64,000 nucleotides of DNA. Source: Ruegeria sp. 6PALISEP08 (GTDB taxonomy: Bacteria > Pseudomonadota > Alphaproteobacteria > Rhodobacterales > Rhodobacteraceae). Shown piece by piece: positions 1 through 8,773 of this stretch. The stretch lies in contig NZ_LGXZ01000006.1 of assembly GCF_001238295.1 (NCBI RefSeq), forward strand, positions 62,001-126,000, read 5' to 3'. Below the pieces are notes generated by a model that made no database searches, was not told the origin of the DNA, and worked only from the letters and a program-made list of their open reading frames with translations. The number at the start of each line of letters is the position of its first letter. Within the stretch, counting starts at the first letter, position 1. The translations under genes were made by a program, and so were the position numbers.

Positions 1-116
1 ATTTGCCGGTGATCCCGATGTTCCACCCGGCCTATCTGTTGCGTCAGCCGCAGATGAAGCGGCAGGCCTGGGCGGATCTGCTGGAGTTGAAAGCGCGGCT
101 GCGAGGAGCATCATGA
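1..116 (+). CDS. Uracil-DNA glycosylase (family 4-like), C-terminal end only
   Basis: This is the 3' end of a gene that begins before the window. Reading from base 3 gives 37 residues ending at TGA 114-116. The peptide contains [11 protein letters not shown], the conserved HPAxLLR block found near the C-terminus of family 4/5 uracil-DNA glycosylases, which remove uracil from DNA in base-excision repair. The stop overlaps the ATG of the next gene (ATGA), so the two are probably translationally coupled. The identification rests on one motif in a short fragment. Confidence 0.72.
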   Translation, partial: LPVIPMFHPAYLLRQPQMKRQAWADLLELKARLRGAS

Positions 117-712
117 AGGTTCTGGCCTTTTCCGATTTGCACATGGCACGTAACCGGGCAGCCGATCTGGTTGCGGCCAGCACCGAGGCTGATCTGGTCA
201 TTGGCGCAGGCGATTATTGCAATATGCGGCAGGGTCTGGATGAAGCAATGCAGATGCTTTCGGGGATTGCAGCGCCGTTGGTCCTGATCCCCGGAAATGC
301 CGAAAGTGCAGAAGAACTGGGCGATGCCGTCCCGGAAGGTGTCCATGTCCTGCACGGGTCTGGTATGACCATCGACGGGTTACGCCTGTTTGGCCTGGGC
401 TATGGCGTGCCCCCCACGCCGTTTGGCGATTGGTCCTGTGACTTAACCGAAGGCGCGGCCGCCGAGATGCTCGATAGGTGTGACGCGGCCGATATCCTGA
501 TCGTGCATTCACCGCCCAAAGGCTATGGTGACCAGACATCGCAAGGCCTGTCGGTCGGATCGAAAGCTGTGCGAGATGCGATTGAACGTCTGCAGCCCGG
601 GTTCGCGTTTTTTGGTCATGTGCATGAAAGCTGGGGCTATCGCGGATCACTGGGCCAGACGTGCTTGGCCAATCTGGGCCCGACTCCAAGTTGGTTTGAG
701 GTGAATACGTGA
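113..712 (+). CDS. Metallophosphoesterase (calcineurin-like)
   Basis: This 199-residue cytoplasmic protein carries the metal-binding motifs of calcineurin-like phosphoesterases in order: SDLH at 7-10, GAGD at 31-34, GNAE at 61-64, a lone His at 132 (VHSPP) and GHVH at 168-171. These residues bind two metals and hydrolyse phosphomono- or diesters, but the substrate cannot be told from sequence. There is no signal peptide or membrane segment. It overlaps the upstream glycosylase gene by four bases (ATGA) and the downstream exporter gene by four bases (GTGA), so it sits inside a tightly coupled operon. A role linked to nucleotides or repair would be a guess from the neighbour only. Confidence 0.85.
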   Translation: MKVLAFSDLHMARNRAADLVAASTEADLVIGAGDYCNMRQGLDEAMQMLSGIAAPLVLIPGNAESAEELGDAVPEGVHVLHGSGMTIDGLRLFGLGYGVPPTPFGDWSCDLTEGAAAEMLDRCDAADILIVHSPPKGYGDQTSQGLSVGSKAVRDAIERLQPGFAFFGHVHESWGYRGSLGQTCLANLGPTPSWFEVNT

Positions 713-1329
713 TCGAGCTCCAGACTTTGCTGGTCTTTGTTCCAGCTGCCTTGGCGCTGAGCCTGACGCCCGGCGCTGATATGATGTTCTGCTTAGGTCA
801 GGGTCTACGGTCGGGTGCCTGGCCCTCTGTCTCGGCAAGCGCCGGGGTGTCTGTGGGCTCTATGATTCATGTCCTGCTTGCGGGTCTTGGGCTAGGGGCT
901 GCGGTGTCTGCTCTGCCTTGGCTTTTTGAAGTGATCCGATGGCTGGGCGCAGCTTATCTGATGTATCTGGCTTGGGGTGCTGTCCGAAACGGCGCTTCGG
1001 CAGGGGAAGCACCTGCGCGATCGACACGATTAGCTTTTCGTGACGGGATGTTGGTCAACCTGACCAACCCCAAGGTCATTCTGTTCGTCCTGGCCTTTGT
1101 GCCACAATTCGTCGATCCGACTGTGGGTTCGGTCCTGCTGCAGTTCCTGATCTTTGGCCTGATCATCGCGTTTGGCGGGTTCTTGGTGAATGGGTTGGTT
1201 GGTATTTTTGCCGGGCGCGCTGGCAGAGTATTGATCGGCAACCCGCGCGCCTCACGTGTTATTGGTTGGATTACAGGTGGTATTTTTGCCGCGCTTGCAG
1301 TCCGGCTTGCCATTTTGGAAAGGGCCTGA
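709..1329 (+). CDS. LysE/RhtB family amino-acid exporter
   Basis: A 206-residue integral membrane protein with about six hydrophobic segments. The N-terminal LSLTPGADMMFCLGQG segment is the LysE/RhtB signature, and a second typical block is LTNPKVILFVLAFVPQFV in the middle. Members of the family export amino acids or related metabolites such as lysine, homoserine or threonine across the inner membrane; the substrate here is unknown. The GTG start at 709 overlaps the stop of the phosphoesterase gene as GTGA, which supports this start and co-translation. moaB follows after six bases on the same strand. Confidence 0.88.
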   Translation: MIELQTLLVFVPAALALSLTPGADMMFCLGQGLRSGAWPSVSASAGVSVGSMIHVLLAGLGLGAAVSALPWLFEVIRWLGAAYLMYLAWGAVRNGASAGEAPARSTRLAFRDGMLVNLTNPKVILFVLAFVPQFVDPTVGSVLLQFLIFGLIIAFGGFLVNGLVGIFAGRAGRVLIGNPRASRVIGWITGGIFAALAVRLAILERA

Positions 1330-1335
1330 CGCAAG

Positions 1336-1878
1336 ATGTCACGCATCGACGAAAGCAAAAAGTTTATCCCGGTCAAAATCGCCGTCCTGACCGTTTCGGA
1401 TACAAGGTCGATGGACGAGGATCGCTCGGGCCAGACACTGGTGGACCGGATCGAAAAGGCGGGCCATGTGGTGGCTGATCGCAAGATCATCCGGGACGAA
1501 CGCAATCAGATTGCCGATCAACTGCGCGCCTGGGTGGCGGATGATCAGATTGACGTCGTGATTTCGACCGGGGGCACAGGCTTGACAGGGCGCGACGTGA
1601 CCGTCGAAGCCCATCGGGATGTCTACGAGAAAGAGATCGACGCCTTTGGCACCGTCTTTACGATTGTCTCGATGGAAAAAATCGGCACCTCTGCGGTGCA
1701 ATCCCGTGCAACGGGGGGCGTTGCCGGTGGCACGTACCTGTTCGCATTGCCGGGCAGCCCGGGGGCCTGCAAGGATGCGTGGGACGGGATACTCGAAAAA
1801 CAGTTCGATTATCGCCATCGCCCCTGCAATTTTGTGGAAATAATGCCCAGATTGGACGAACATCTGCGACGGAAGTAG
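1336..1878 (+). CDS. moaB: Molybdenum cofactor biosynthesis protein B
   Basis: A 180-residue member of the MoaB/MogA molybdopterin-binding fold. It has the STGGTGLTGRD block (about 77-87) and the LPGSPGA loop (138-144) that bind molybdopterin. MoaB/MogA proteins adenylylate molybdopterin before metal insertion. This gene is physically separate from the other cofactor genes in the window (17402-21545) but belongs to the same pathway. The length is normal for the alphaproteobacterial MoaB type. It is preceded after six bases by the exporter gene and followed by a 106-base gap before the RND operon. Confidence 0.93.
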   Translation: MSRIDESKKFIPVKIAVLTVSDTRSMDEDRSGQTLVDRIEKAGHVVADRKIIRDERNQIADQLRAWVADDQIDVVISTGGTGLTGRDVTVEAHRDVYEKEIDAFGTVFTIVSMEKIGTSAVQSRATGGVAGGTYLFALPGSPGACKDAWDGILEKQFDYRHRPCNFVEIMPRLDEHLRRK

Positions 1879-1984
1879 ACTGGTCGTACGTTCAATTCCG
1901 TATAACTGCTTTGTGGCTTGGCATAATTCGTAATCCAGCTACATGTTGGGAACGGCAGCTTGGTGCAACCGGGGTAACTGACTG

Positions 1985-3433
1985 ATGCGATTTCTGCGGC
2001 AAAGTCTTGTCGGTGTTTTTCTGGCGTTTCTGACGCTGGCTTTGCTGTTTGTTGCCGCGCAGATCATTTTGGGCGCGGTGCAGGATGTTCTGACACGGGA
2101 AGATGCAACACCCCCTTCGCGCGAGAGGGTCTTTGCGGTTGCGGTGCGTCAGGCCGAAGCAGAAACCGTAACCCCCTATCTTGAGGCATTCGGAGAGGTC
2201 CAAAGCCGCCGCAGGCTGGAACTGCGCGCTGCGCTGGGCGGGCGCGTGATTGCCCTGGCCGAAGATTTTGAGGATGGCGGTTCGGTTTCGGCGGGTGAGG
2301 TATTGGTCGAACTGGACCCTGCGGATGCACAATCTGCTCTGGATCGGGTAAAATCCGATCTTTTGGATGCTCAATTTGAAGAGCGCGATGCCGAACGCTC
2401 TTTGCTGCTGGCGCAGGACGAGTTGAAATCGGCCGAAGCGCAGGCAGACCTGCGTGAACGGGCGCTGCAACGTCAGCGTGACCTGCAATCCCGGGGTGTC
2501 GGTGCCGCTGCCAGCGTGGAAGAGGCCGAATTGGCCGCGACTTCGGCTCAGCAGGCGGTTCTGGCCCGCCGTATCGCGCTGGCGCAGGCAGAATCTCGTG
2601 TTGATCAGGCCATGACATTGCAGGCCCGCGCGGTGATCGCATTGGAAGCCGCGGAACGCGACCTTGAGGATATGACAGTTCGGGCGGGTTTTAGCGGCAC
2701 TTTGACCGATGTGACTCTGGTGGAAGGGCGATTGGTATCAGCCAATGAAAAGCTGGCCGAACTGGTCGATCCCAACGCCCTTGAAGTCGCGTTCCGGGTC
2801 TCTACGGCACAGTTTGTCCGCCTGTTGGATGGAAACGACCGCCTGATTAACGGACCAGTTACGGTGTCGCTGGAAGTCACCGGCGCAGATTTGAGCGCGA
2901 CGGGTCAGATCAGCCGCGACAGCGGCTCTGCCGGAGAAGGACAGACCGGGCGTTTGATCTATGCCCGCCTGCAAGAGGCGTCAGGCTTCAAGCCCGGCGA
3001 TTTTGTGACCGTTTCGGTTCAGGAGCAGCCGGTCGCAAATGTCTATCGCCTGCCGTCTTCGGTTCTCGATGCATCTGACACTGTACTGGTGCTTGGCGCG
3101 GATGACCGGCTGGAAAGCCTGCCTGTGCAATTGATCCGCAGGCAAGGCGACGAGGTTCTGTTGCGGGGCGACGGGCTGGAAGGACGCGAAGTTGTCATTG
3201 GGCGCACGCCTCTTCTGGGTTCCGGCGTGCGGGTGCGGCCGTTGCGCGTTGACGCCGGGGTAGATCCGGACATGGTTGAGTTAAGCCCCTCGAAACGGGC
3301 CGCGCTTGTGGCGCAGGTCGAAGCCAGTGAATCCATGCCGCAGAACGAAAAATCACAGCTGCTGGGCCAATTGCAGGAAGCGCGTGTGCCTGCCTCGCTG
3401 GTGCGTCGCCTTGAAACCAAGGCTGGGGGCTGA
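1985..3433 (+). CDS. RND efflux periplasmic adaptor (HlyD/MFP family)
   Basis: This 482-residue protein has one N-terminal membrane anchor (about 8-30). A biotinyl/lipoyl-like beta segment follows, then a long Ala/Glu/Arg-rich coiled-coil hairpin (about 110-210), a second lipoyl half with TFxG-type residues (GFSGTLTDV), and beta-barrel segments. This is the order of membrane fusion proteins that link an inner-membrane RND pump to an outer-membrane channel. The C-terminal tail of about 60 residues, rich in Glu, Gln and Ser, is longer than in model adaptors. The permease gene starts five bases downstream. No outer-membrane channel gene lies next to them, so a shared TolC-type protein is likely. 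Confidence 0.9.
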   Translation: MRFLRQSLVGVFLAFLTLALLFVAAQIILGAVQDVLTREDATPPSRERVFAVAVRQAEAETVTPYLEAFGEVQSRRRLELRAALGGRVIALAEDFEDGGSVSAGEVLVELDPADAQSALDRVKSDLLDAQFEERDAERSLLLAQDELKSAEAQADLRERALQRQRDLQSRGVGAAASVEEAELAATSAQQAVLARRIALAQAESRVDQAMTLQARAVIALEAAERDLEDMTVRAGFSGTLTDVTLVEGRLVSANEKLAELVDPNALEVAFRVSTAQFVRLLDGNDRLINGPVTVSLEVTGADLSATGQISRDSGSAGEGQTGRLIYARLQEASGFKPGDFVTVSVQEQPVANVYRLPSSVLDASDTVLVLGADDRLESLPVQLIRRQGDEVLLRGDGLEGREVVIGRTPLLGSGVRVRPLRVDAGVDPDMVELSPSKRAALVAQVEASESMPQNEKSQLLGQLQEARVPASLVRRLETKAGG

Positions 3434-3438
3434 ACGCC

Positions 3439-6400
3439 ATGATGCGTGAAATACCCGGCGCAGCGAGTGGTATTCTCAGTTATTTCACGCGCCATCGGAC
3501 CGTTGCCAATCTACTGTTGCTGGTGATGCTAGTCCTAGGTGCTGCAGCAATCCCTAACATGCGGGCACAATTCTTTCCGGACGTTATTCTGGAACGTGTC
3601 GATGTAAGCGTCACGTGGGATGGTGCCGGGCCGGAGGACATGGATGCCGGTATTGTGCAATTGCTGGAACCTGCGCTGCTGGCTGTTGAAGGGGTGACCA
3701 GCACCGAGGCCAGCTCACATCCTGGATGGACCCGTGTCAGACTGGAGTTCGAGCCAAACTGGGACATGTCCCGCGCGGTTGAGGATGTCAGAACTGCCGT
3801 AGACGGTGTGTCGGACCTGCCGGAGGGATCCGAAGAGCCCGAGATCAAACGCGGTGCATGGCGGGATCGAGTAACGGATCTTGTCATCAGCGGTCCCTCT
3901 GATACCAACCAATTGGCGAAGATGACGGACGAGCTGATCAATCGCCTGTTCACTGCCGGTGTAACTCGCACGACAATCCGGGGCATCGCGGCGCCGCGGA
4001 TCGTTGTCGAAGTCACCACGGCGCAGTTGATCGCCAACGACATTTCAATGGCAGATATAGCAACAGCGATTGGAGCCGAGGTAAACACTGATCCTGCCGG
4101 AGCAGTGGAGGGCGCGGGCGCGCGTATCCGGGCTGGGACTGAAAAACGCACACCCGAGCAAATCGAAGGAATTGCACTGCGGACAAATGCCGACGGATCG
4201 AAACTCAAGGTCGGGGACGTAGCAACTATCCGGGTCGAAGGGGTAACGCGGTACCGCAGTTACTTTGTGGCCGACGACCCGGCCATGTCCATCAGGGTAG
4301 ACCGGTCAAATCTGGGCGATGCGATAGAGATTCAGCGTACGGTCGAAGACGTTGCGCGTGAGATGCAGGCCAGCTTGCCTAAAGGTGTGAAAATCGATCT
4401 GATCCGTACCCGAGCACAGGCCATTACTGATCGATTGAACATCCTTGTGGATAACGGCTTGATGGGCCTTGGCCTTGTTGTCTGCCTGTTGTTTCTGTTC
4501 CTCAATGCACGCATCGCCTTTTGGGTTGCGGCGGGTATCCCGGTGGCGATGTCGGCGGCCATTGCGCTGATGTATCTGGGAGGGCTGTCGCTGAACATGG
4601 TTTCGCTGTTTGGCCTGATCATTACCCTTGGTATCGTGGTGGATGACGCCATTGTGGTGGGCGAACATGCCGATTTCCGTGCCCGGCGTCTGGGCGAAGC
4701 GCCTGTGGTGGCTGCTGAACGTGCGGCCCGGCGCATGGCGATGCCCGTTCTGGCAGCGACCGTGACAACCGTGATCGCGTTTTTTGGCCTGACCCTGGTG
4801 GGCGGTCGGTTCGGAGAGATGATCCGCGATATTCCTTTTACGGTCATTGCCGTTCTGATCGCGTCGCTAGTCGAATGCTTCCTGATCCTGCCCAATCACA
4901 TGGCGCACGCCATTGCGCATTCGGCCAAGGAACACTGGTATGACTTGCCAAATCGTGTCGTCAATCGCGGTTTCCGTTGGGTTCGGGACCACCTGTTCCG
5001 CCCTCTTATCGCTTGGGTGATTTGGGCGCGCTATGTGGTTGTGGCAATGATGATCGTTGTGTTGGCCAGCCAAGTCGCGCTGTTCATTCGCGGTGATGTG
5101 AACTGGCGTTTTTTCAATGCACCCGAACGTAGTTCGGTGAGCGGCGGCTTTATCATGCGCGAAGGCTCGACCCGTTCAGATACGCTTGAAATGATGCGCA
5201 TGGTGCAGGAAGCGGCCAACGAGCTGGGCCAGATCTATGAAGAGCGTCATGGCCGCAATCCGATTGACTACGTCCTCGCCGAGGTTGGCGGGAACGCAGG
5301 CCGACAGCTGGCCGCCGCGGATGGTAAGGATGGAACTTTGTTGGGGGGGATCTCGATCGAGTTGATCGATGCTGATCTGCGTCCTTATTCAAGTTTTGAG
5401 TTTGTGGGCGAGTTGCAGGAATTTGCGCCACGCCATCCCAAACTCGAAGTGATCAGCTTTCGGGGGTGGCGCTCCGGGCCTGGGGGCGATGCCATCGATG
5501 TGCAGTTTTACGGCTCTGACGTGAATGTTTTGAAGGCCGCGTCAGAAGACATGCAAACCGAGCTTTCGAAGTTCTCTGAAGTCTCGGCGCTCGAGGACAC
5601 TCTGGCCTATGACAAGGAAGAATTTCTTCTGGACCTGACCGCACAGGGACAAGCGCTGGGCTTTCGGATTGAAACATTGGGGCGGGCCCTACGCAATCGG
5701 TTGAACGGTATCGAGGCGGCAACATTCCCCGATGGGCCGCGCAGTGCCGAGATTCGTGTGGAACTGCCCGAAGGTGAACTAACGGCAGATTTCCTTGAAC
5801 GCACGCTCATGCGCTCGCCCGATGGGGTCTATGTGCCACTGGCCGACATCGTTTCGGTCGAGCGTAAGTCGGGATTTTCGACCGTTCGGCGTGAGAACGG
5901 TCTGAGGGTGGTTTCGGTCATGGGCGATATTTCCGAGGATGACCCGGCGCGTGCGGCTGAAATCGAACGTGTGATGCAAGACGAGATTCTGCCCAACATC
6001 GCTGCGGAACGCCAGGTCGAGTGGCGCATGTCCGGTCTGAGTGAGCAGGAGAACGAGTTCCTGGCCGAGGCACGCACCGGGCTGATCCTGTGTCTGACCG
6101 GAATCTACCTTGTGCTGGCCTGGGTGTTTGCAAGCTGGTCGAGGCCGTTGGTGGTCATGGCAATAATCCCCTTTGGCCTGGTGGGGGCGATCTGGGGCCA
6201 TTACATCTGGGATGTGCCGCTCAGTATGTTCACGGTGGTTGGATTGCTGGGCATGACCGGGATCATTATCAACGACTCGATTGTTCTGGTGACCACAATA
6301 GATGGGTATCAGCAGGACCGTGGGTTGGTTCCTTCGATTGTCGAGGGCACGGCTGACAGGCTACGGCCCGTGATGTTGACCACGCTGACCACGGTTCTTG

Positions 6401-6840
6401 GGCTTGCGCCGCTGCTGTATGAGGGCTCGCAACAGGCACAGTTCCTTAAGCCGACCGTGATCACTCTGGTCTATGGGCTAGGATTTGGGATGTTGTTGGT
6501 CCTGATCCTCGTGCCTGCTCTGCTAGCGATCCTCAATGATTTTGCGCGTCCAATGACTGCCATGCGCCGTGCCGCGCGCGCGCCGGACCGAGTGGTTCGG
6601 GCGGCATTGATGGGCACTGTTGCCACCTTGGCGATTTGGTTTGGTTTGACGATGATCTGGCCCGCTGTCACCGGCGTGCCGATTGAGGCGTTGCAGGGTC
6701 TCTACCCCGGCGCGGACGGTATTGCGGCTTTGCAAATGGGGTTGGGCGCATTCCTGGCCGGAGCCTTACCGATTGTGGCGCTGAGCGTTTTGGTGTCTGG
6801 TTTGCTTTATGTCCGGATCGCCCGGTCAGCAGGTGCCTAA
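3439..6840 (+). CDS. RND efflux permease (AcrB/HAE-type) with C-terminal extension
   Basis: This is a proton-driven inner-membrane pump of 1133 residues. It shows the N-terminal FTRHRTVANLLLL helix, the duplicated large periplasmic loops, and the VVDDAIVVGEH segment near residue 402 with the paired aspartates used for proton relay. The second half repeats the topology (IINDSIVL near 950). The canonical core ends near residue 1031. About 100 further residues contain two extra hydrophobic segments (about 1054-1074 and 1107-1129), which most RND pumps lack. It is co-transcribed with the adaptor upstream and ends four bases into the convergent NUDIX gene. The exported compounds cannot be predicted. 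Confidence 0.92.
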   Translation: MMREIPGAASGILSYFTRHRTVANLLLLVMLVLGAAAIPNMRAQFFPDVILERVDVSVTWDGAGPEDMDAGIVQLLEPALLAVEGVTSTEASSHPGWTRVRLEFEPNWDMSRAVEDVRTAVDGVSDLPEGSEEPEIKRGAWRDRVTDLVISGPSDTNQLAKMTDELINRLFTAGVTRTTIRGIAAPRIVVEVTTAQLIANDISMADIATAIGAEVNTDPAGAVEGAGARIRAGTEKRTPEQIEGIALRTNADGSKLKVGDVATIRVEGVTRYRSYFVADDPAMSIRVDRSNLGDAIEIQRTVEDVAREMQASLPKGVKIDLIRTRAQAITDRLNILVDNGLMGLGLVVCLLFLFLNARIAFWVAAGIPVAMSAAIALMYLGGLSLNMVSLFGLIITLGIVVDDAIVVGEHADFRARRLGEAPVVAAERAARRMAMPVLAATVTTVIAFFGLTLVGGRFGEMIRDIPFTVIAVLIASLVECFLILPNHMAHAIAHSAKEHWYDLPNRVVNRGFRWVRDHLFRPLIAWVIWARYVVVAMMIVVLASQVALFIRGDVNWRFFNAPERSSVSGGFIMREGSTRSDTLEMMRMVQEAANELGQIYEERHGRNPIDYVLAEVGGNAGRQLAAADGKDGTLLGGISIELIDADLRPYSSFEFVGELQEFAPRHPKLEVISFRGWRSGPGGDAIDVQFYGSDVNVLKAASEDMQTELSKFSEVSALEDTLAYDKEEFLLDLTAQGQALGFRIETLGRALRNRLNGIEAATFPDGPRSAEIRVELPEGELTADFLERTLMRSPDGVYVPLADIVSVERKSGFSTVRRENGLRVVSVMGDISEDDPARAAEIERVMQDEILPNIAAERQVEWRMSGLSEQENEFLAEARTGLILCLTGIYLVLAWVFASWSRPLVVMAIIPFGLVGAIWGHYIWDVPLSMFTVVGLLGMTGIIINDSIVLVTTIDGYQQDRGLVPSIVEGTADRLRPVMLTTLTTVLGLAPLLYEGSQQAQFLKPTVITLVYGLGFGMLLVLILVPALLAILNDFARPMTAMRRAARAPDRVVRAALMGTVATLAIWFGLTMIWPAVTGVPIEALQGLYPGADGIAALQMGLGAFLAGALPIVALSVLVSGLLYVRIARSAGA

Positions 6841-7256
6841 CCCGCGCGTACGGCGTATTCCATCAGATCGACAACCCGAGCGCTCATCGGCAGGTCGCCT
6901 TTGCGTATCTGATCGATCGGAAACCAACGCGCATCCAGCGCGTCGTCACCCGCCTTGGGCGTGCCAGAACGGTACTGACAGGCGACACCAACCAGCAGGT
7001 AATGGGACAGGACCTGACCCTTTGGATCGTGTCGCAGCAGATCCAAATTCTTCAGATAATGCGACGGTTCTGCGATCACCGAGGTTTCCTCGAACAATTC
7101 GCGATGTGCGGCCTCCAGAACGGTCTCACCCCATTCCACATGGCCACCCGGAAAACCCCACAGCCCAGCATCCGGCTGTTTGCTGCGCTGCACAAGCAGC
7201 ACCTGATCCTGATGCAGAACAACCGCCAAGGCACCGATCTTTGGAGTTCGGGTCAC
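6837..7256 (-). CDS. NUDIX hydrolase
   Basis: A protein of 139 residues if translation starts at the GTG at 7256, just after the TGA of the upstream gene at 7261-7263. An open frame extends further upstream but would lie inside the DsbD-like gene. The NUDIX box runs from G38 to V60 (GHVEWGET, then REL.EE), with the usual Gly near its end replaced by Ser (EETSV). Such enzymes hydrolyse nucleoside diphosphates linked to another moiety, using Mg2+ held by the REx2EE glutamates. The N-terminal RTPKIGALAVVL strand and the FPGGHVEWGE loop resemble ADP-ribose- or NADH-type NUDIX proteins, but specificity is not assignable. The 3' end overlaps the RND permease gene tail to tail. Confidence 0.88.
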   Translation of the reverse strand: MTRTPKIGALAVVLHQDQVLLVQRSKQPDAGLWGFPGGHVEWGETVLEAAHRELFEETSVIAEPSHYLKNLDLLRHDPKGQVLSHYLLVGVACQYRSGTPKAGDDALDARWFPIDQIRKGDLPMSARVVDLMEYAVRAG

Positions 7257-7260
7257 AATC

Positions 7261-8067
7261 TCAACCCGCGGTGCAGCCCAGAATATCGACCGCGTGATTG
7301 GCGCCCAGAACGGTGATCCGGATCTCGGACCGGTCCAGCGCAAAAGGCGCGCCGGACGCGTTGACGATTTCGGCCTGTGCCACAAGCGTATCCCCCTCGC
7401 GTTGCGAGACCGGCTGCGACGCCCAGAGAACCGGGTTTCCAGGTTCGATCACGGCGACCTCGCGCCCCCCGGCGGAGGGCATCGTCACCCTAGCCTCGAT
7501 CTGTATTCCGTCCTGTGTCGGAGTCAGATTACAGGTGGCTTTGCTCACGCGGGCTTCCTGCGCGGAATAGGGACGTTGCGCCAAAGCTGCGGCAATTGCG
7601 GGATTGCGCCCGGCATCACCGTCCAGCGTGTGGTCAAAATCCAGACGTTCTGGGATACAAACATCCTTGCAGACGCCCAGATCCATCTCACCTTGCAGGC
7701 GGACGGGTTTGGCGGGGTTGCGTGGTGTGATCTCGATCGGCAAAACCAACTGGTTTTCATAGCCGATAGACTGCAGGCCATTCTGGTCAAAAATCTCGGG
7801 CGCGGGCCAAGTGATGTCCACATGCCCAACGTTTTGAGAGTGTTTCCAGTCGAACTGGGGTGGGATGCCCGCATCACCGGGCGCGCGCCAATAGGTTTTC
7901 CAGCCGTCTTTCAGGGTCAATTTCAGGGCGCTCAGGTAGGTCCCGTTTGCGGTTCGACCGCCATCCAGAACATCCAGCTGCACCACGCCATCCAAACCCT
8001 GCGCGGCAACCGAAGTGGACAGAGACAGGCACGCGAGTGCAGCAACAGCGGCGGATTTCATGGGCAT
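7261..8067 (-). CDS. DsbD N-terminal-domain-like periplasmic protein
   Basis: A 268-residue exported protein. Three in-frame ATGs lie close together; the one at 8067 is favoured because GAGG sits seven bases upstream. A signal peptide occupies about the first 22 residues (AAVAALACLSLSTSVAAQ). The rest resembles the immunoglobulin-like N-terminal domain of DsbD (DWKTYWRAPGDAGIPP-type block, then GVCKDVC with C133 and C137). DsbD uses such a domain to pass electrons to periplasmic thiol proteins. The membrane and thioredoxin domains of DsbD are absent, so it must pair with a partner encoded elsewhere. The NUDIX gene follows closely. Confidence 0.82.
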   Translation of the reverse strand: MPMKSAAVAALACLSLSTSVAAQGLDGVVQLDVLDGGRTANGTYLSALKLTLKDGWKTYWRAPGDAGIPPQFDWKHSQNVGHVDITWPAPEIFDQNGLQSIGYENQLVLPIEITPRNPAKPVRLQGEMDLGVCKDVCIPERLDFDHTLDGDAGRNPAIAAALAQRPYSAQEARVSKATCNLTPTQDGIQIEARVTMPSAGGREVAVIEPGNPVLWASQPVSQREGDTLVAQAEIVNASGAPFALDRSEIRITVLGANHAVDILGCTAG

Positions 8068-8218
8068 CTTCATACCTCATACATGCGCGGGCTGAGGGCG
8101 GATTCCAAGTCACGATCCGGTCACTGCAATGAAATCTGTCGAAATACCCGTTGTTCTCTTGCAAACACAGGGGTGGCGGGGCCATTGTTGACATAGGTTG
8201 AGAAAGAGATGACGGCCC

Positions 8219-8773
8219 ATGGATCTGACCGGAAAACTGTTGATTGCGATGCCCGGCATGGGTGATCCGCGATTCGACCATTCGGTTGTCTACATGTGCA
8301 GCCATGGCGATGACGGTGCCATGGGGCTGATCGTCAACAAACCCTCAGATCTGCGAATCAAGACCCTGCTGGGCCAGTTGAACATCGCATGCCGCATTCC
8401 GGTTGTTGGCGAACGCCTGGTTCATTTTGGCGGGCCCGTCGAAATGTCGCGCGGCTTTGTCCTGCACAGCGCCGATTACGAGGCCAACCTGCATTCGATG
8501 CAGATCTCTGAAGAGTTCAGCATGACCGCTACGCTGGATGTTCTGGAAGACCTTGCCTCGGGAACCGGGCCGCTGAATTCGATGCTCGCGCTGGGCTATG
8601 CCGGCTGGGGTCCGGGCCAGCTTGAAGATGAAATTGCCATGAATGGCTGGCTGACCACTGAAGCAACTTCAAAGCTGGTCTTTGACGTGACCGATGATGA
8701 GAAATGGGAAGCCGCGCTGGCCACTTTGGGCGTGGACCCTTTGACTTTGTCCGCCAGCGCTGGCCGCGCCTGA
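8219..8773 (+). CDS. YqgE/AlgH family protein
   Basis: A 184-residue protein matching the conserved YqgE/AlgH family end to end: LTGKLLIAMPGMGDPRFDHSVVYM at the N-terminus, GAMGLIVNKP, the FGGPVE block and the C-terminal GYAGWGPGQLE.E segment. The family is widespread and structurally known, but its molecular role is unresolved; AlgH was first named as a regulator of alginate genes. The gene diverges from the DsbD-like gene across 151 bases and its stop abuts the convergent sua5 stop (8774-8776). No signal peptide is seen. Confidence 0.93.
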   Translation: MDLTGKLLIAMPGMGDPRFDHSVVYMCSHGDDGAMGLIVNKPSDLRIKTLLGQLNIACRIPVVGERLVHFGGPVEMSRGFVLHSADYEANLHSMQISEEFSMTATLDVLEDLASGTGPLNSMLALGYAGWGPGQLEDEIAMNGWLTTEATSKLVFDVTDDEKWEAALATLGVDPLTLSASAGRA

